From Lachnospiraceae bacterium (GTDB taxonomy: Bacteria; Bacillota; Clostridia; Lachnospirales; Lachnospiraceae), in assembly GCA_030825115.1 (NCBI GenBank), contig JAPJQL010000048.1:1-20465 (forward strand): a stretch of DNA of 20,465 bases, given 5' to 3'. The translations under genes were made by a program, and so were the position numbers. This document shows, in pieces, positions 1-7,125 of this stretch. Numbering within the stretch: position 1 is the first letter of the stretch; each line of letters begins with the position of its first letter. The notes under the pieces were generated by a model, which ran no database searches, was not told the DNA's origin, and saw nothing but the letters and a program-made list of their open reading frames with translations.

Positions 1-81
1 TATTTCTCAAGGAGTTCCGGCTTTGTTAATCATTTCAAGTGTTGAAAACGGGATTTTAACTATAACAGAAAATAGAAACAA

Positions 82-103
82 AGCCGTGATGATAATCACG
101 GCT
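82..103 (-). terminator. Intrinsic terminator of the oxidoreductase/Crp operon
   Basis: A perfect 9-bp inverted repeat (AGCCGTGAT / ATCACGGCT, loop of 4) overlaps the stop codon of the Crp/Fnr-type gene. On the minus strand it is followed by a T-rich stretch (TTTGTTTCTATTTT). The T-tract is interrupted, so efficiency is uncertain. Positions 1-81 beyond it show nothing else I can support. Confidence 0.7.
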
Positions 104-782
104 CCCGAAAATATTTGCTCAATTTTTTCAGATCAGGGACAAACACCCGGTTCTTCTCCATCCGTATCAGTCCCATCTCTGTCAGTTTCTTCATCTGCCT
201 GGATACCGTCTCCCGCTTAGAGCCGACCATCTCCGCCAGATAGGTGATGCTTAAGTTCATGCTGATCTCAATCTCGTCCCCTGCGGCAATGCCATGATCC
301 TTCGCCAGCTTATAAAGCTTTGCCGCCAGCCGTTTTTCCCCGCTTAAGGCATTGGTCGTATTTTTCAGCTGCCGGTAAAGCCGGCGGATCTTTAAAGACA
401 TGGACTCCATGACCGCGCGGGTCAGCGCTCCGTCCCGCTCAAGCACATACCAGAAACGAACCTTCGGCAGGACCAGCACCAGCGCCTCCTCCCGGATTTC
501 ACAGTTGATGGAAGCCGGAAGCTCCTGCATCGTCACCTCATTGAGCAGGCTGCCCGGACCGTAGATAAAGATAACCTTTTTCTCCCCCAGAGAATTTGTC
601 TTATAGAGAGACGCTATCCCTTCCAGAAGAATATAAAAACAGTTCACTTCCTCCTGGTCAAAAAACACATGCTGCCCCCGTTCATACCGCCTGATAAACG
701 CAAAAGAGGCAATCTCTGCCTGACTGGAAGGACTTGCCTGGCGCAGAATATCAGAAATCTGAAACGCTTCATTTATCGTCAT
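96..782 (-). CDS. Crp/Fnr family transcriptional regulator
   Basis: A 228-residue cytoplasmic DNA-binding regulator. Residues about 15-120 form a cyclic-nucleotide-binding-type beta-roll (RGQHVFFDQEE, FYILLEGIASLY), and residues about 150-222 form a Crp-type winged helix with the recognition segment GSKRETVSRQMKKL. Only two cysteines are visible (Cys48, Cys94), so an Fnr-type 4Fe-4S cluster is unlikely. The classical cAMP-contact motif of Crp is also absent, so the ligand is unknown. The start is supported by AGGAG located at the end of the upstream oxidoreductase gene, 6 bp away, which suggests translational coupling. It is the last gene of a minus-strand operon with two oxidoreductases and may regulate that operon or respond to its substrate (inference). 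Confidence 0.9.
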   Translation of the reverse strand: MTINEAFQISDILRQASPSSQAEIASFAFIRRYERGQHVFFDQEEVNCFYILLEGIASLYKTNSLGEKKVIFIYGPGSLLNEVTMQELPASINCEIREEALVLVLPKVRFWYVLERDGALTRAVMESMSLKIRRLYRQLKNTTNALSGEKRLAAKLYKLAKDHGIAAGDEIEISMNLSITYLAEMVGSKRETVSRQMKKLTEMGLIRMEKNRVFVPDLKKLSKYFREP

Positions 783-788
783 GGCCCT

Positions 789-1805
789 TTACTCCTGCAT
801 GAAAAGATTTGTGTCCCGGTCTTTCAAGACCCGGTCCGCCGGAAACAAAAGCCCGGTCTGCCGCCTTGCCTCGTCCATCACTTCCATCGCCATGACCGAA
901 CAGCGGTTATGCTCCTCGCCGGACAGGCCGGCCCTGATGAGCCTGCACCACTCCCGCACCTCATATATCATGTTGATGCCCTCTTTTTCGATATGGATCG
1001 TTTCTGCTTCCCCATTGCGGTATTGGATCGTCAGGTCCGTGGGGTTCGGAATGTCCCGGATCAGCATCGTCCCCCGTTCCCCCTGGATCTGGCTTGGAAG
1101 ACAGTTGTCACAGATCTTGGAGTACAAGATGTCCGCCATCATCTCCGGGTACTGCGCCAGAATCGTCCCCGCCCCGTCAATCCCGCCGGGAAGCATCAAC
1201 GCTTCTGCATGGATCTTCCCGGGCGGTCCAAACAGTTTGACCAACGGGTGCACGCAGTATACCCCGATATCCATCAGAGCGCCGTTGGATAACGCCGGGT
1301 TAAAGGCATTCTCCACGATCCCTTCTAAAAACCTGTCATACCGTGAAGAATATTTTGCAAACTGGAAACTGACCCTGCGGATCTTGCCAAGCTTTGGAAG
1401 GTTGTCCCGGACAGCGGCAAAACCAGGGTCAAATACAGGGCGCATCGCTTCTAAAAACACCACCTTGTTTTTTCTGGCGGCATCAAGCATCTCTCCCAGC
1501 TCCCGGCTGTTGCTCGCCGCTGCTTTTTCACACAGCACATGCTTTCCATGCTGCATCATCAAGATCGCCTGCTCGCAGTGAAGGCTGTTGGGGCTTGCGA
1601 TATAGACCCCGTCCACGTCATCCGCCCTGGCCAGCTCCTCAAGATCCGTGCACCAGCGCCCGGCGCCGTGTTTCCTTGCAAATGCCGCCGCCGTCTCTTC
1701 CTTTCTGGAGTATGCCGCCGTATAAACCATATCCTCACAGCGGCTCACCGCCTCTAAAAACCATTCCGTTATAAAATTCGTTCCGATCGTTGCAAACCGC
1801 ATCAC
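789..1805 (-). CDS. Gfo/Idh/MocA family NAD(P)-dependent oxidoreductase
   Basis: A 338-residue protein of the Gfo/Idh/MocA family, which oxidises or reduces sugars, inositols and related polyols with NAD(P). The N-terminal Rossmann fold begins RFATIGTNFIT (GxGxx-like nucleotide loop), followed by SPNSLH near residue 71 and the family's CEK motif with Lys94. The rest matches the alpha/beta substrate domain (GALMDIGVYCVHPLVKLFG). Two adjacent starts are possible, GTG at 1805 or ATG at 1802. AAGGAG lies 9 nt before the GTG, and family members usually have one residue before RFATIG, so I keep 1805. It lies 35 bp after the aldo/keto reductase and 6 bp before the Crp-type regulator, clearly one operon. 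Substrate unknown. Confidence 0.92.
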   Translation of the reverse strand: MMRFATIGTNFITEWFLEAVSRCEDMVYTAAYSRKEETAAAFARKHGAGRWCTDLEELARADDVDGVYIASPNSLHCEQAILMMQHGKHVLCEKAAASNSRELGEMLDAARKNKVVFLEAMRPVFDPGFAAVRDNLPKLGKIRRVSFQFAKYSSRYDRFLEGIVENAFNPALSNGALMDIGVYCVHPLVKLFGPPGKIHAEALMLPGGIDGAGTILAQYPEMMADILYSKICDNCLPSQIQGERGTMLIRDIPNPTDLTIQYRNGEAETIHIEKEGINMIYEVREWCRLIRAGLSGEEHNRCSVMAMEVMDEARRQTGLLFPADRVLKDRDTNLFMQE

Positions 1806-1840
1806 GTCTTATATCTCCTTCTCCTGCCCAATCCCTGACG

Positions 1841-2968
1841 TCAGGCTTCCTTTTCAAAGCACGCTGCCACCTGCTTCAAATACTCCACGATCGGAAGATG
1901 CTGCGGGCAGCTGTTTTCACATTTCCTGCATCCGATGCAGTCTGATGCCTTTCCGTTGGCCAGGGTGTAGTGCTCATAGTAGATTTCCTGCGTATTCGAC
2001 CCCTGGTTCATCTCCATCTTATCGGCATTATAAAGTGCAAAATATTCCGGGATAGCGATATGCTTCGGACAGCCATCCACACAATAGCGGCACGCCGTAC
2101 ACGCGATCGCCGTGGCGCTGCGGATCTGCGCTGCCGCCCGGACCACAAGCTCCTGCTCCGCGTCGGACAAAGGAGTGAGTTCCTCCATATAACTCATGTT
2201 GTCCAGCATCTGTTCCATATTGGACATTCCGCTGAGCACCATGATGACCTCGTCCAGGCTCGCCGCAAACCGGATCGCCCAGGACGGCACGGACATCTCC
2301 GGATGCATATCTTTGAACAAAGCCTCCACATCCTTTGGCACATTGGCCAGACGTCCTCCCTTCACCGGCTCCATGACGATGACTTTCTTTCCATGCCGGA
2401 CTGCCGTCTCATAGCATTTGCGGGACTGGATCCCGTCATCTTCCCAATCGATATAATTGATCTGAAGCTGGACAAACTCCACCTCGGGATGATCCGTCAG
2501 GATCTCATCTAATAATGCAGCAGAGTCATGGTAAGAAAAGCCGATATGCTTCACCTTTCCCTCCGCCTTCATCCTGGATATAAAAGAAAAACAGTCAAAC
2601 TCCTCGATCAGCCCATAGTTGCCGCGGTTGACATTGTGAAGAAGGTAATAATCGAACCAGTCCACCCCGCATTTTTCCTGCTGTTCCAAAAAGATGCGCT
2701 CCACATCCTCCCGCTCTTTCAAAAATGAGATCGGAAGCTTGGTGGCGATCGTAAAACTGTTCCGGTCATGACGTTTTATTAACGCCTCTCTTATCGCAGT
2801 CTCGCTCTGGTGGAGATGATACATATAAGCCGTATCAAAATACGTAAACCCCCGCTCTAAAAATGCGTCTACCATCCGGCAGAGCTGCTCCATATCGATG
2901 CTCTTTGGATCGTCCGGATCTGTCTGTGGCAGCCGCATAAGCCCAAACCCAAGTTTTTTCCCGCCCAT
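1841..2968 (-). CDS. Aldo/keto reductase with C-terminal 4Fe-4S ferredoxin domain
   Basis: A 375-residue protein. Residues 1-280 form an AKR TIM barrel with the catalytic tetrad Asp45, Tyr50, Lys77 and His111 (FDTAYMY, TKLP, LLHNVN). The C-terminus carries two 4Fe-4S motifs, CTACRYCVDGCP from about residue 290 and CIGCRKCENSCP from about residue 344. This architecture is common in anaerobic Firmicutes, where the clusters may let the enzyme couple to ferredoxin-type donors (family knowledge; not shown here). The start has AAGGAGG 7 nt upstream. It is the first gene of the operon that continues into the Gfo/Idh oxidoreductase and the Crp-type regulator. The natural substrate cannot be told from sequence. 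Confidence 0.93.
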   Translation of the reverse strand: MGGKKLGFGLMRLPQTDPDDPKSIDMEQLCRMVDAFLERGFTYFDTAYMYHLHQSETAIREALIKRHDRNSFTIATKLPISFLKEREDVERIFLEQQEKCGVDWFDYYLLHNVNRGNYGLIEEFDCFSFISRMKAEGKVKHIGFSYHDSAALLDEILTDHPEVEFVQLQINYIDWEDDGIQSRKCYETAVRHGKKVIVMEPVKGGRLANVPKDVEALFKDMHPEMSVPSWAIRFAASLDEVIMVLSGMSNMEQMLDNMSYMEELTPLSDAEQELVVRAAAQIRSATAIACTACRYCVDGCPKHIAIPEYFALYNADKMEMNQGSNTQEIYYEHYTLANGKASDCIGCRKCENSCPQHLPIVEYLKQVAACFEKEA

Positions 2969-3004
2969 GTTTTATCCTCCTTCTCATCGTTCCATACATT
3001 ATTT

Positions 3005-3033
3005 ATTATGGGGGAATCAACCGATAATTGCAA
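3005..3033 (-). promoter_or_regulatory. Sigma-A-type promoter of the oxidoreductase operon
   Basis: On the minus strand TTGCAA (3028-3033) and CATAAT (3005-3010) are separated by exactly 17 bp, upstream of the aldo/keto reductase RBS. It lies just past the terminator of the preceding fibre operon, so the two operons are independent units. Confidence 0.6.
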
Positions 3034-3034
3034 G

Positions 3035-3068
3035 CAAAAAAGGTCAGGGCTGAGATTTTGCCCTGACC
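3035..3068 (-). terminator. Intrinsic terminator of the fibre operon
   Basis: A perfect 9-bp stem (GGTCAGGGC / GCCCTGACC, loop of 9) is followed on the minus strand by a run of six T. It lies 10 bp after the stop codon of the last fibre-operon gene. Confidence 0.92.
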
Positions 3069-3078
3069 CGGTAATGGC

Positions 3079-3621
3079 TCATACTGCATTGGATGGCGTC
3101 GCATTGGAAGGCGTGGCGTCCGATGGTGTAGCATCCGACGGGGTCGCCAGGTCTGACAGATCCGGGAGAATCTCATAGACCGCGATAAAAGCAATGTCCT
3201 GATCGATCTCAATCTTTGTCGGGTCGATCACATTTACCCCATCCAGGCTCCAGCCAAGAAATACACGGTACACCGTGTCCTCATCGGAATAGATATAGTC
3301 GCCGCTGTCCATCACGCTGTCATCATACAGCATCGCCTCACAGACGTTCAAATCCGGCGCCCCCAAAAGCCGCTGGCCCTCGTACACCTGAAACGACGCC
3401 ACCTCCGTGGCTCCGTCCTCATCCAGAAAAACAGCCTGATAAGCTGCCGCCACCTGCACGCTGATCGTGCCGTGGACCACGGTAGAATACCTGGAAAAGG
3501 TAACCCCGGTCAGGCTCATGCATAAGATTCCAAGATAAAAAAGCCACAGAGTCAGAGGCAGCCGTTTTTTCTGCGGCTGTCTGCGCGGTTCTTCATGCTT
3601 TTTTCTATATAAATCAGGCAT
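3079..3621 (-). CDS. Small surface protein: SipW-type N-terminus, InlB-like domain, TPSDA/TPSNA tail
   Basis: A 180-residue protein with no family I can name. A basic N-terminus precedes a hydrophobic segment at about residues 23-41, ending in GVTFSRYSTVVHGT. This resembles the processing region of the major subunit in the same operon (GGTFAKYTSTVTATG), so it may be a substrate of the operon's signal peptidases (inference). Residues about 62-151 contain a segment like a Listeria-Bacteroides (InlB B-type) repeat, with VFLGWSLDG and the terminal strand DIAFIAVYEI. The C-terminus (159-180) is four tandem copies of TPSDA/TPSNA and lacks a sortase motif or membrane anchor. The start has GGGAGGAG upstream, and the gene begins 21 bp after the second signal peptidase gene. 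It is the last gene of the operon. Possibly a tip or anchoring component. Confidence 0.8.
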   Translation of the reverse strand: MPDLYRKKHEEPRRQPQKKRLPLTLWLFYLGILCMSLTGVTFSRYSTVVHGTISVQVAAAYQAVFLDEDGATEVASFQVYEGQRLLGAPDLNVCEAMLYDDSVMDSGDYIYSDEDTVYRVFLGWSLDGVNVIDPTKIEIDQDIAFIAVYEILPDLSDLATPSDATPSDATPSNATPSNAV

Positions 3622-3642
3622 GTCAGTCCCTCTCCTCCCGGA

Positions 3643-4140
3643 TTATTTTTCCTTTCTCTTATCATGCCGAAACGACAGCTCAACAAGAAGCATAAACGCC
3701 ACGATCAGCACCAGGGCCCCCAGAGGGGATTTGAGGAACAATGCCACATTTCCCAGCCCCGGCAATATAATCCAAAGCGCGCCATAGATATCTGCGTACC
3801 GGATCCTCATGCCGTCCGGCGCATTGTTGGCATCTCCCCTGGTCAAAAAACCGGTTTCATCCTGTTCAATGATCCGATGGGTGATAAAAGATCCCTGCTG
3901 CTCATAGGTCACAATATCTCCAACCTGATAGTCATCCTTCCTTTTAATCACCAGCATATCTCCCGGCGAAAATTCCGGTTCCATGCTGCCGGACAGCACT
4001 GTCACAACCGAACATCCGAATACCGACGGGAGTTCTTCCTTGTACACAAGCCGTTTCACTAACAGCACTCCGTTCATGGCAATCACTGCAGCAAGGAGCA
4101 GAAACACTGCTCCCTGCAGAACCGTTCCCATTCGTTTCAT
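3643..4140 (-). CDS. Signal peptidase I, SipW/ER type (second copy)
   Basis: A 165-residue membrane protease that removes signal peptides from exported proteins. An N-terminal membrane segment (about 9-29) is followed by the catalytic serine in LSGSMEPEFSPGD (Ser52), then ITHRI (His88) where bacterial-type enzymes have Lys, then TRGDANN (Asp103). A C-terminal membrane segment spans about 138-155. The Ser-His-Asp set is the ER/SipW type, typical of enzymes dedicated to TasA-like fibre proteins. I chose ATG 4140 because AAGGAG lies 9 nt upstream; the open frame extends to a GTG at 4182 with a poor RBS. It sits between two putative substrates. The operon encodes a second enzyme of the same type (6295-6897), which is unusual. 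Confidence 0.92.
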   Translation of the reverse strand: MKRMGTVLQGAVFLLLAAVIAMNGVLLVKRLVYKEELPSVFGCSVVTVLSGSMEPEFSPGDMLVIKRKDDYQVGDIVTYEQQGSFITHRIIEQDETGFLTRGDANNAPDGMRIRYADIYGALWIILPGLGNVALFLKSPLGALVLIVAFMLLVELSFRHDKRKEK

Positions 4141-4186
4141 TTGGCTTTTCTCCTTACGATGTCCTTTTTCTATCTTTGGCACACAA

Positions 4187-5515
4187 CTACACCTGTTCGA
4201 TGATGATCGTCACGATCACCTGATATTCCAGATTGTCCGACGTTCCGATCCTGGTATCATAAGCATCGTCACCCCCGTCGAACAGCCATTGCCATTCCAG
4301 CAGATATTCCTTCTCCATCCCCGCCCCCTGTTTGATAAGGGTGGTGGCAAGCTGTTCTGCCGTCAGCCAGATCCTGCTGTCTCCGCAGAGGTAGTTCCCT
4401 TCGGATTTCAGACGGTAGCGCAGTGGAAGCAGAAGCTGCCCTTCCGGCGCCGATATCTTCATCCGGTAAATGATCGGATAATCATTCCGATTGCTCACAT
4501 AAAATCCATACGTTCCCTTCGATCCCGGCATCAGCTTTCGGTCGATGCCTGCTCCTGTCCTGTCGGCAAACAAGCTGATTCTGGTATTCTGGGTCCATAC
4601 CGGACCGCCTTTTTCCTGAACGCTGACATCCAGCGGGTCTGTCGGCTCACCCGGCTTAGATGGAGCAGAACCTGCACCACCGGATGCGCCACCGCCGCTC
4701 CCCTGGGTCTCTCCGGGCCTGCTCTCCACCGGCGTTCCCATTGTCGTCTCTTCCGCTGCCGGAAAGCTCTCCCTGCTCTCATCCTGGCTGCTGTCCTGCC
4801 TGGTCTCCTCCCGCTCCTCTTCCTGAATATGGTCCTGATCGACCAGACCTTCGCCTGATTCCGGTACAGGCGATTCCGGTTTCTGGTTTCCGCTCTTTTC
4901 CTTTACAGATACTGCATTTCCCGCCGTGTCACGAAAGGTATCCCCGGCGTTTCTGGTGTAGATCTCCGGCTCTACATACATGCGGTTTTCTTCGTCCAAA
5001 TGGATATGAATGTGGAAACCAACCGCCCTGTCCGATACCCCCAGATGAACGGTCTGTTCAGAATGCTCCACAGCGCCCTGGGAAATCGTGCTGTCCCGCT
5101 CAATGCGGACGGCGATCTGGCTGACGGTCTGCCCCCTCTCATCCAGCAAGATCAGATGATGGTCCCCCACTTCAACACCTGCAAAATAAAAAACCCCATC
5201 GGAATCCGTTCTGGTCCGCATGGGGGCACTGTGCAGTTCTACCAGCTGACCGACACATGGAGTGCCGTCCGGATTATGAATCTGCCCGCTGAAATCGATA
5301 TGGTTTTCATCCACTTTCTCCCCCTCCGGCGACAGGATGATGGTGTCTTTCATCTGCCCCAGATGATACTCGGTATCCCGGCCGATTCTGACTCCGGCAA
5401 GAAAGGACGTGATGGATACGAACACCAGAAGGATCGGCAGGAATATCCACAGTTTTTTCTCTCTCCGCCCCGGATCAGCGCTGCGGCGGAGTGGTTTTTT
5501 TCCATCATCCGGCAT
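4187..5515 (-). CDS. Membrane-anchored surface protein with CnaB-like and TasA-like domains
   Basis: A 442-residue protein. A hydrophobic segment at about 22-42 may be an uncleaved anchor or signal. Residues about 74-130 look like a carboxypeptidase-regulatory/CnaB-type beta-sandwich (FSGQIHNPDGTPCVGQLVEL, TDSDGVFYFAGVEVGDHHL). Residues about 205-292 are a low-complexity Glu/Ser then Gly/Ser/Pro linker. The C-terminal part (about 305-442) resembles TasA/camelysin-like proteins and contains WQWLFDGGDDAYDTRIG, matching WKWVSQDDTTDTGLG in the operon's major subunit. AGGAGG lies 8 nt before the ATG. It follows the major subunit after a 137-bp gap with strong hairpins and is 46 bp upstream of the second signal peptidase start. 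I infer an anchor or minor fibre component; the precise role is unknown. Confidence 0.85.
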   Translation of the reverse strand: MPDDGKKPLRRSADPGRREKKLWIFLPILLVFVSITSFLAGVRIGRDTEYHLGQMKDTIILSPEGEKVDENHIDFSGQIHNPDGTPCVGQLVELHSAPMRTRTDSDGVFYFAGVEVGDHHLILLDERGQTVSQIAVRIERDSTISQGAVEHSEQTVHLGVSDRAVGFHIHIHLDEENRMYVEPEIYTRNAGDTFRDTAGNAVSVKEKSGNQKPESPVPESGEGLVDQDHIQEEEREETRQDSSQDESRESFPAAEETTMGTPVESRPGETQGSGGGASGGAGSAPSKPGEPTDPLDVSVQEKGGPVWTQNTRISLFADRTGAGIDRKLMPGSKGTYGFYVSNRNDYPIIYRMKISAPEGQLLLPLRYRLKSEGNYLCGDSRIWLTAEQLATTLIKQGAGMEKEYLLEWQWLFDGGDDAYDTRIGTSDNLEYQVIVTIIIEQV

Positions 5516-5566
5516 GTGGTCTGCCTCCTCTGTTCCCTTGTTTTGTGAAGCATCGTTTCCCTGTTC

Positions 5567-5640
5567 AGCCTCCGGCAGAAAGCAACCCAGGCACAGGCTG
5601 CCCTCTGCCGGGGGCTGAACCGCGGATGCGGTTCAAGCCC
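5567..5640 (-). other. Pair of overlapping, mutually exclusive RNA hairpins
   Basis: In the 137-bp gap after the major subunit gene, one hairpin uses arms 5612-5623 and 5628-5640 (GGGCTGAACCGC with GCGGTTC-AAGCCC, one bulge). A second uses 5567-5579 and 5604-5616 (13 bp, one mismatch). They share 5612-5616, so both cannot form fully at once. Neither is followed by a T-tract, so a classical terminator is not seen. An attenuator or RNA-stability element that lowers expression of the distal genes is plausible (inference). Confidence 0.55.
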
Positions 5641-5652
5641 TTTGGATGTAGA

Positions 5653-6243
5653 TTAGTTTGTCGGCTGGGTCGCAGTTTCAATTAGCTGGCTGGCTGTCAT
5701 CGTCACCCCTATTGTTCCAGTAATAGGAGTTGTTCCAAGACCTGTATCTGTTGTATCATCTTGTGAAACCCATTTCCAATATACTGTTTTATTTTGGGGA
5801 GTAATGGCACCTTGAGCTACTGTACCTTCCATCGTTGCCTTATTTGCTGTATACGTAAGTTCTGTTTCCATCGTAGCATCTGAATAAAACTTAATCGGAA
5901 CACCCCCCAAGTTCGTCACATCAAAAATAATTTCGTATTTAAAGCCAACCTCTGAACCAGTTCCATCAACTGTCATATTGATTTCTCCATAGGATTCTGG
6001 GCCGATTTTGTCAGTTGCAGTAACAGCATTCGGATTTTTATTTACCAAACTAAACTCAAACTTATTTCCTTCAATTGCCTGATCATTTGCTTTCATTGCG
6101 ACTGCCCATTTCGCAACGGTTGCTTTTCCAGTAGCAGTAACCGTACTCGTATACTTCGCAAACGTCCCCCCAACCAGACTTGCCGTTACCAACGTCAAAA
6201 CCACTGCTGCCGCCCCAACTTTTGAAAAAATACTCTTCTTCAT
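5653..6243 (-). CDS. TasA/camelysin-like major fibre subunit with SipW-type signal peptide
   Basis: A 196-residue secreted protein. The N-terminus (KKSIF, hydrophobic core 8-25, then VGGTFAKYTSTVTATGKATVAKW) is the SipW-dependent signal type of TasA and CalY family proteins, which assemble extracellular fibres in Bacillus. The mature part is Thr-, Ala-, Val- and Lys-rich and beta-strand-like, with no cysteine. The segment WKWVSQDDTTDTGLG at about 156-170 recurs in the 442-residue protein downstream. I chose ATG 6243 because AAGGA lies 8 nt upstream; an in-frame extension to 6285 is less likely. It follows a dedicated signal peptidase gene by 51 bp. The gene is visibly more AT-rich than its neighbours, which could reflect codon bias for high expression or separate ancestry. 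No anchor motif is visible. Confidence 0.87.
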   Translation of the reverse strand: MKKSIFSKVGAAAVVLTLVTASLVGGTFAKYTSTVTATGKATVAKWAVAMKANDQAIEGNKFEFSLVNKNPNAVTATDKIGPESYGEINMTVDGTGSEVGFKYEIIFDVTNLGGVPIKFYSDATMETELTYTANKATMEGTVAQGAITPQNKTVYWKWVSQDDTTDTGLGTTPITGTIGVTMTASQLIETATQPTN

Positions 6244-6294
6244 ACCTCTTATCCTTCTTTCTTTCATTTTTATGTTTTGATGCACAAAACGCTC

Positions 6295-6897
6295 TCAACC
6301 CTTTTCGGCTTTCAGCCGCTCCAACTCCAGCTCCAGTTCTCTCGCCCTGGACGCTTCCTTCCTGCCCTCCAGCTTCCGCCGGATGATATCCCAGACGATG
6401 AATAAAAGCAGCGGGCAGACTACAAAAATGATCATGCCTGTAGTCGTCTGCATAAACATCGCCGCCTTCCCCATGCCCGGAATCCGCCGCCTGTAGATTC
6501 CCTCCACATCCGCCGGCCGTACCATAGTCTGATCGGGACTGTCATTGGCGTCTCCCTGTGTCACATAGCGGACCTCCCCATCCTCGGCTGTCACATCGAC
6601 AATCCGGTGGGTGATGACCGCTTCGCCGCTCTTGTAGGAAATCACATCCCCCTTCTGCAAGTTCCCGGCATCCGTCTTCTTGACGAGCACCATATCGCCG
6701 GTCATGATCTCCGGCTCCATAGAACCGGACAGGACAATAAACGGTTTATATCCCATAAAGTCCGGCACCTGATTCGGATTCGTATAAGATTTCACGATCA
6801 GCGTAACATTGATCAGGAGAAGCGGGATAAATATTACGCACAGCGCCACACCGATGGCCGTCGTGATCCATTGCAGCCATCCAGCCTTTTCTTTCAC
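6295..6897 (-). CDS. Signal peptidase I, SipW/ER type
   Basis: A 200-residue membrane protease, the first gene of the fibre operon. A membrane segment at about 10-36 is followed by IVLSGSMEPEIMTGD (catalytic Ser59), VITHRIVDV (His97, the ER-type replacement for Lys) and VTQGDANDSPD (Asp116 region). A second membrane segment at about 153-170 precedes a charged helical tail (RARELELELERLKAEK) that could form a coiled coil. The open frame extends to 6999, but the extension crosses leader DNA. GTG 6897 is preferred because GGAGAAAGGAG lies about 10 nt upstream and the protein then has normal length. It is likely the processing enzyme for the major subunit encoded 51 bp downstream. Confidence 0.92.
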   Translation of the reverse strand: MKEKAGWLQWITTAIGVALCVIFIPLLLINVTLIVKSYTNPNQVPDFMGYKPFIVLSGSMEPEIMTGDMVLVKKTDAGNLQKGDVISYKSGEAVITHRIVDVTAEDGEVRYVTQGDANDSPDQTMVRPADVEGIYRRRIPGMGKAAMFMQTTTGMIIFVVCPLLLFIVWDIIRRKLEGRKEASRARELELELERLKAEKG

Positions 6898-6987
6898 CTT
6901 CTTTTCTCTCCTTTCTCCTCGTTTTTGGCTGCTTGCCAGATAGAGACAGCCATCCAAAATACATCTTCCCGGCACATTTATCTGTTT

Positions 6988-7002
6988 CACAGGACACACT
7001 TT
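6988..7002 (-). promoter_or_regulatory. Shared 15-bp motif, copy near the fibre operon
   Basis: The plus-strand sequence CACAGGACACACTTT occurs here and again exactly at 8187-8201, upstream of the response regulator gene. Both copies lie on the same strand just after an intrinsic terminator. It could be a regulator binding site or a conserved post-terminator element. Function unknown. Confidence 0.45.
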
Positions 7003-7010
7003 TTTGAAAC

Positions 7011-7041
7011 AAAAAACAGCCCTGAATCAAAATCAGAGCTG
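7011..7041 (-). terminator. Riboswitch expression-platform terminator
   Basis: A 9-bp stem (CAGCTCTGA with TCAGGGCTG, one G-U pair, loop of 7) is followed on the minus strand by six T. It lies about 85 nt downstream of the c-di-GMP aptamer and before the first gene of the fibre operon, so it can stop transcription before the structural genes. Confidence 0.88.
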
Positions 7042-7125
7042 CTTGCTTATGTCTGCAGACAGGTGCACGGATGCGCTTATCATATGGACCGGACACAAAT
7101 CCCCCTAAAAGGAAGATGGTGTGCG

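Noticed and set aside
781..1581. Long plus-strand open frame (266 codons) opposite the Gfo/Idh gene
   Set aside because: It is antisense to a clear Gfo/Idh oxidoreductase and its translation shows no family features.
3983..4858. Plus-strand open frame of 291 codons
   Set aside because: It runs antisense to two well-supported fibre-operon genes and has no recognisable domain or RBS.
6898..6999. N-terminal extension of the first signal peptidase to 6999
   Set aside because: The extension covers leader DNA including the shared 15-mer, and a strong RBS supports GTG at 6897.
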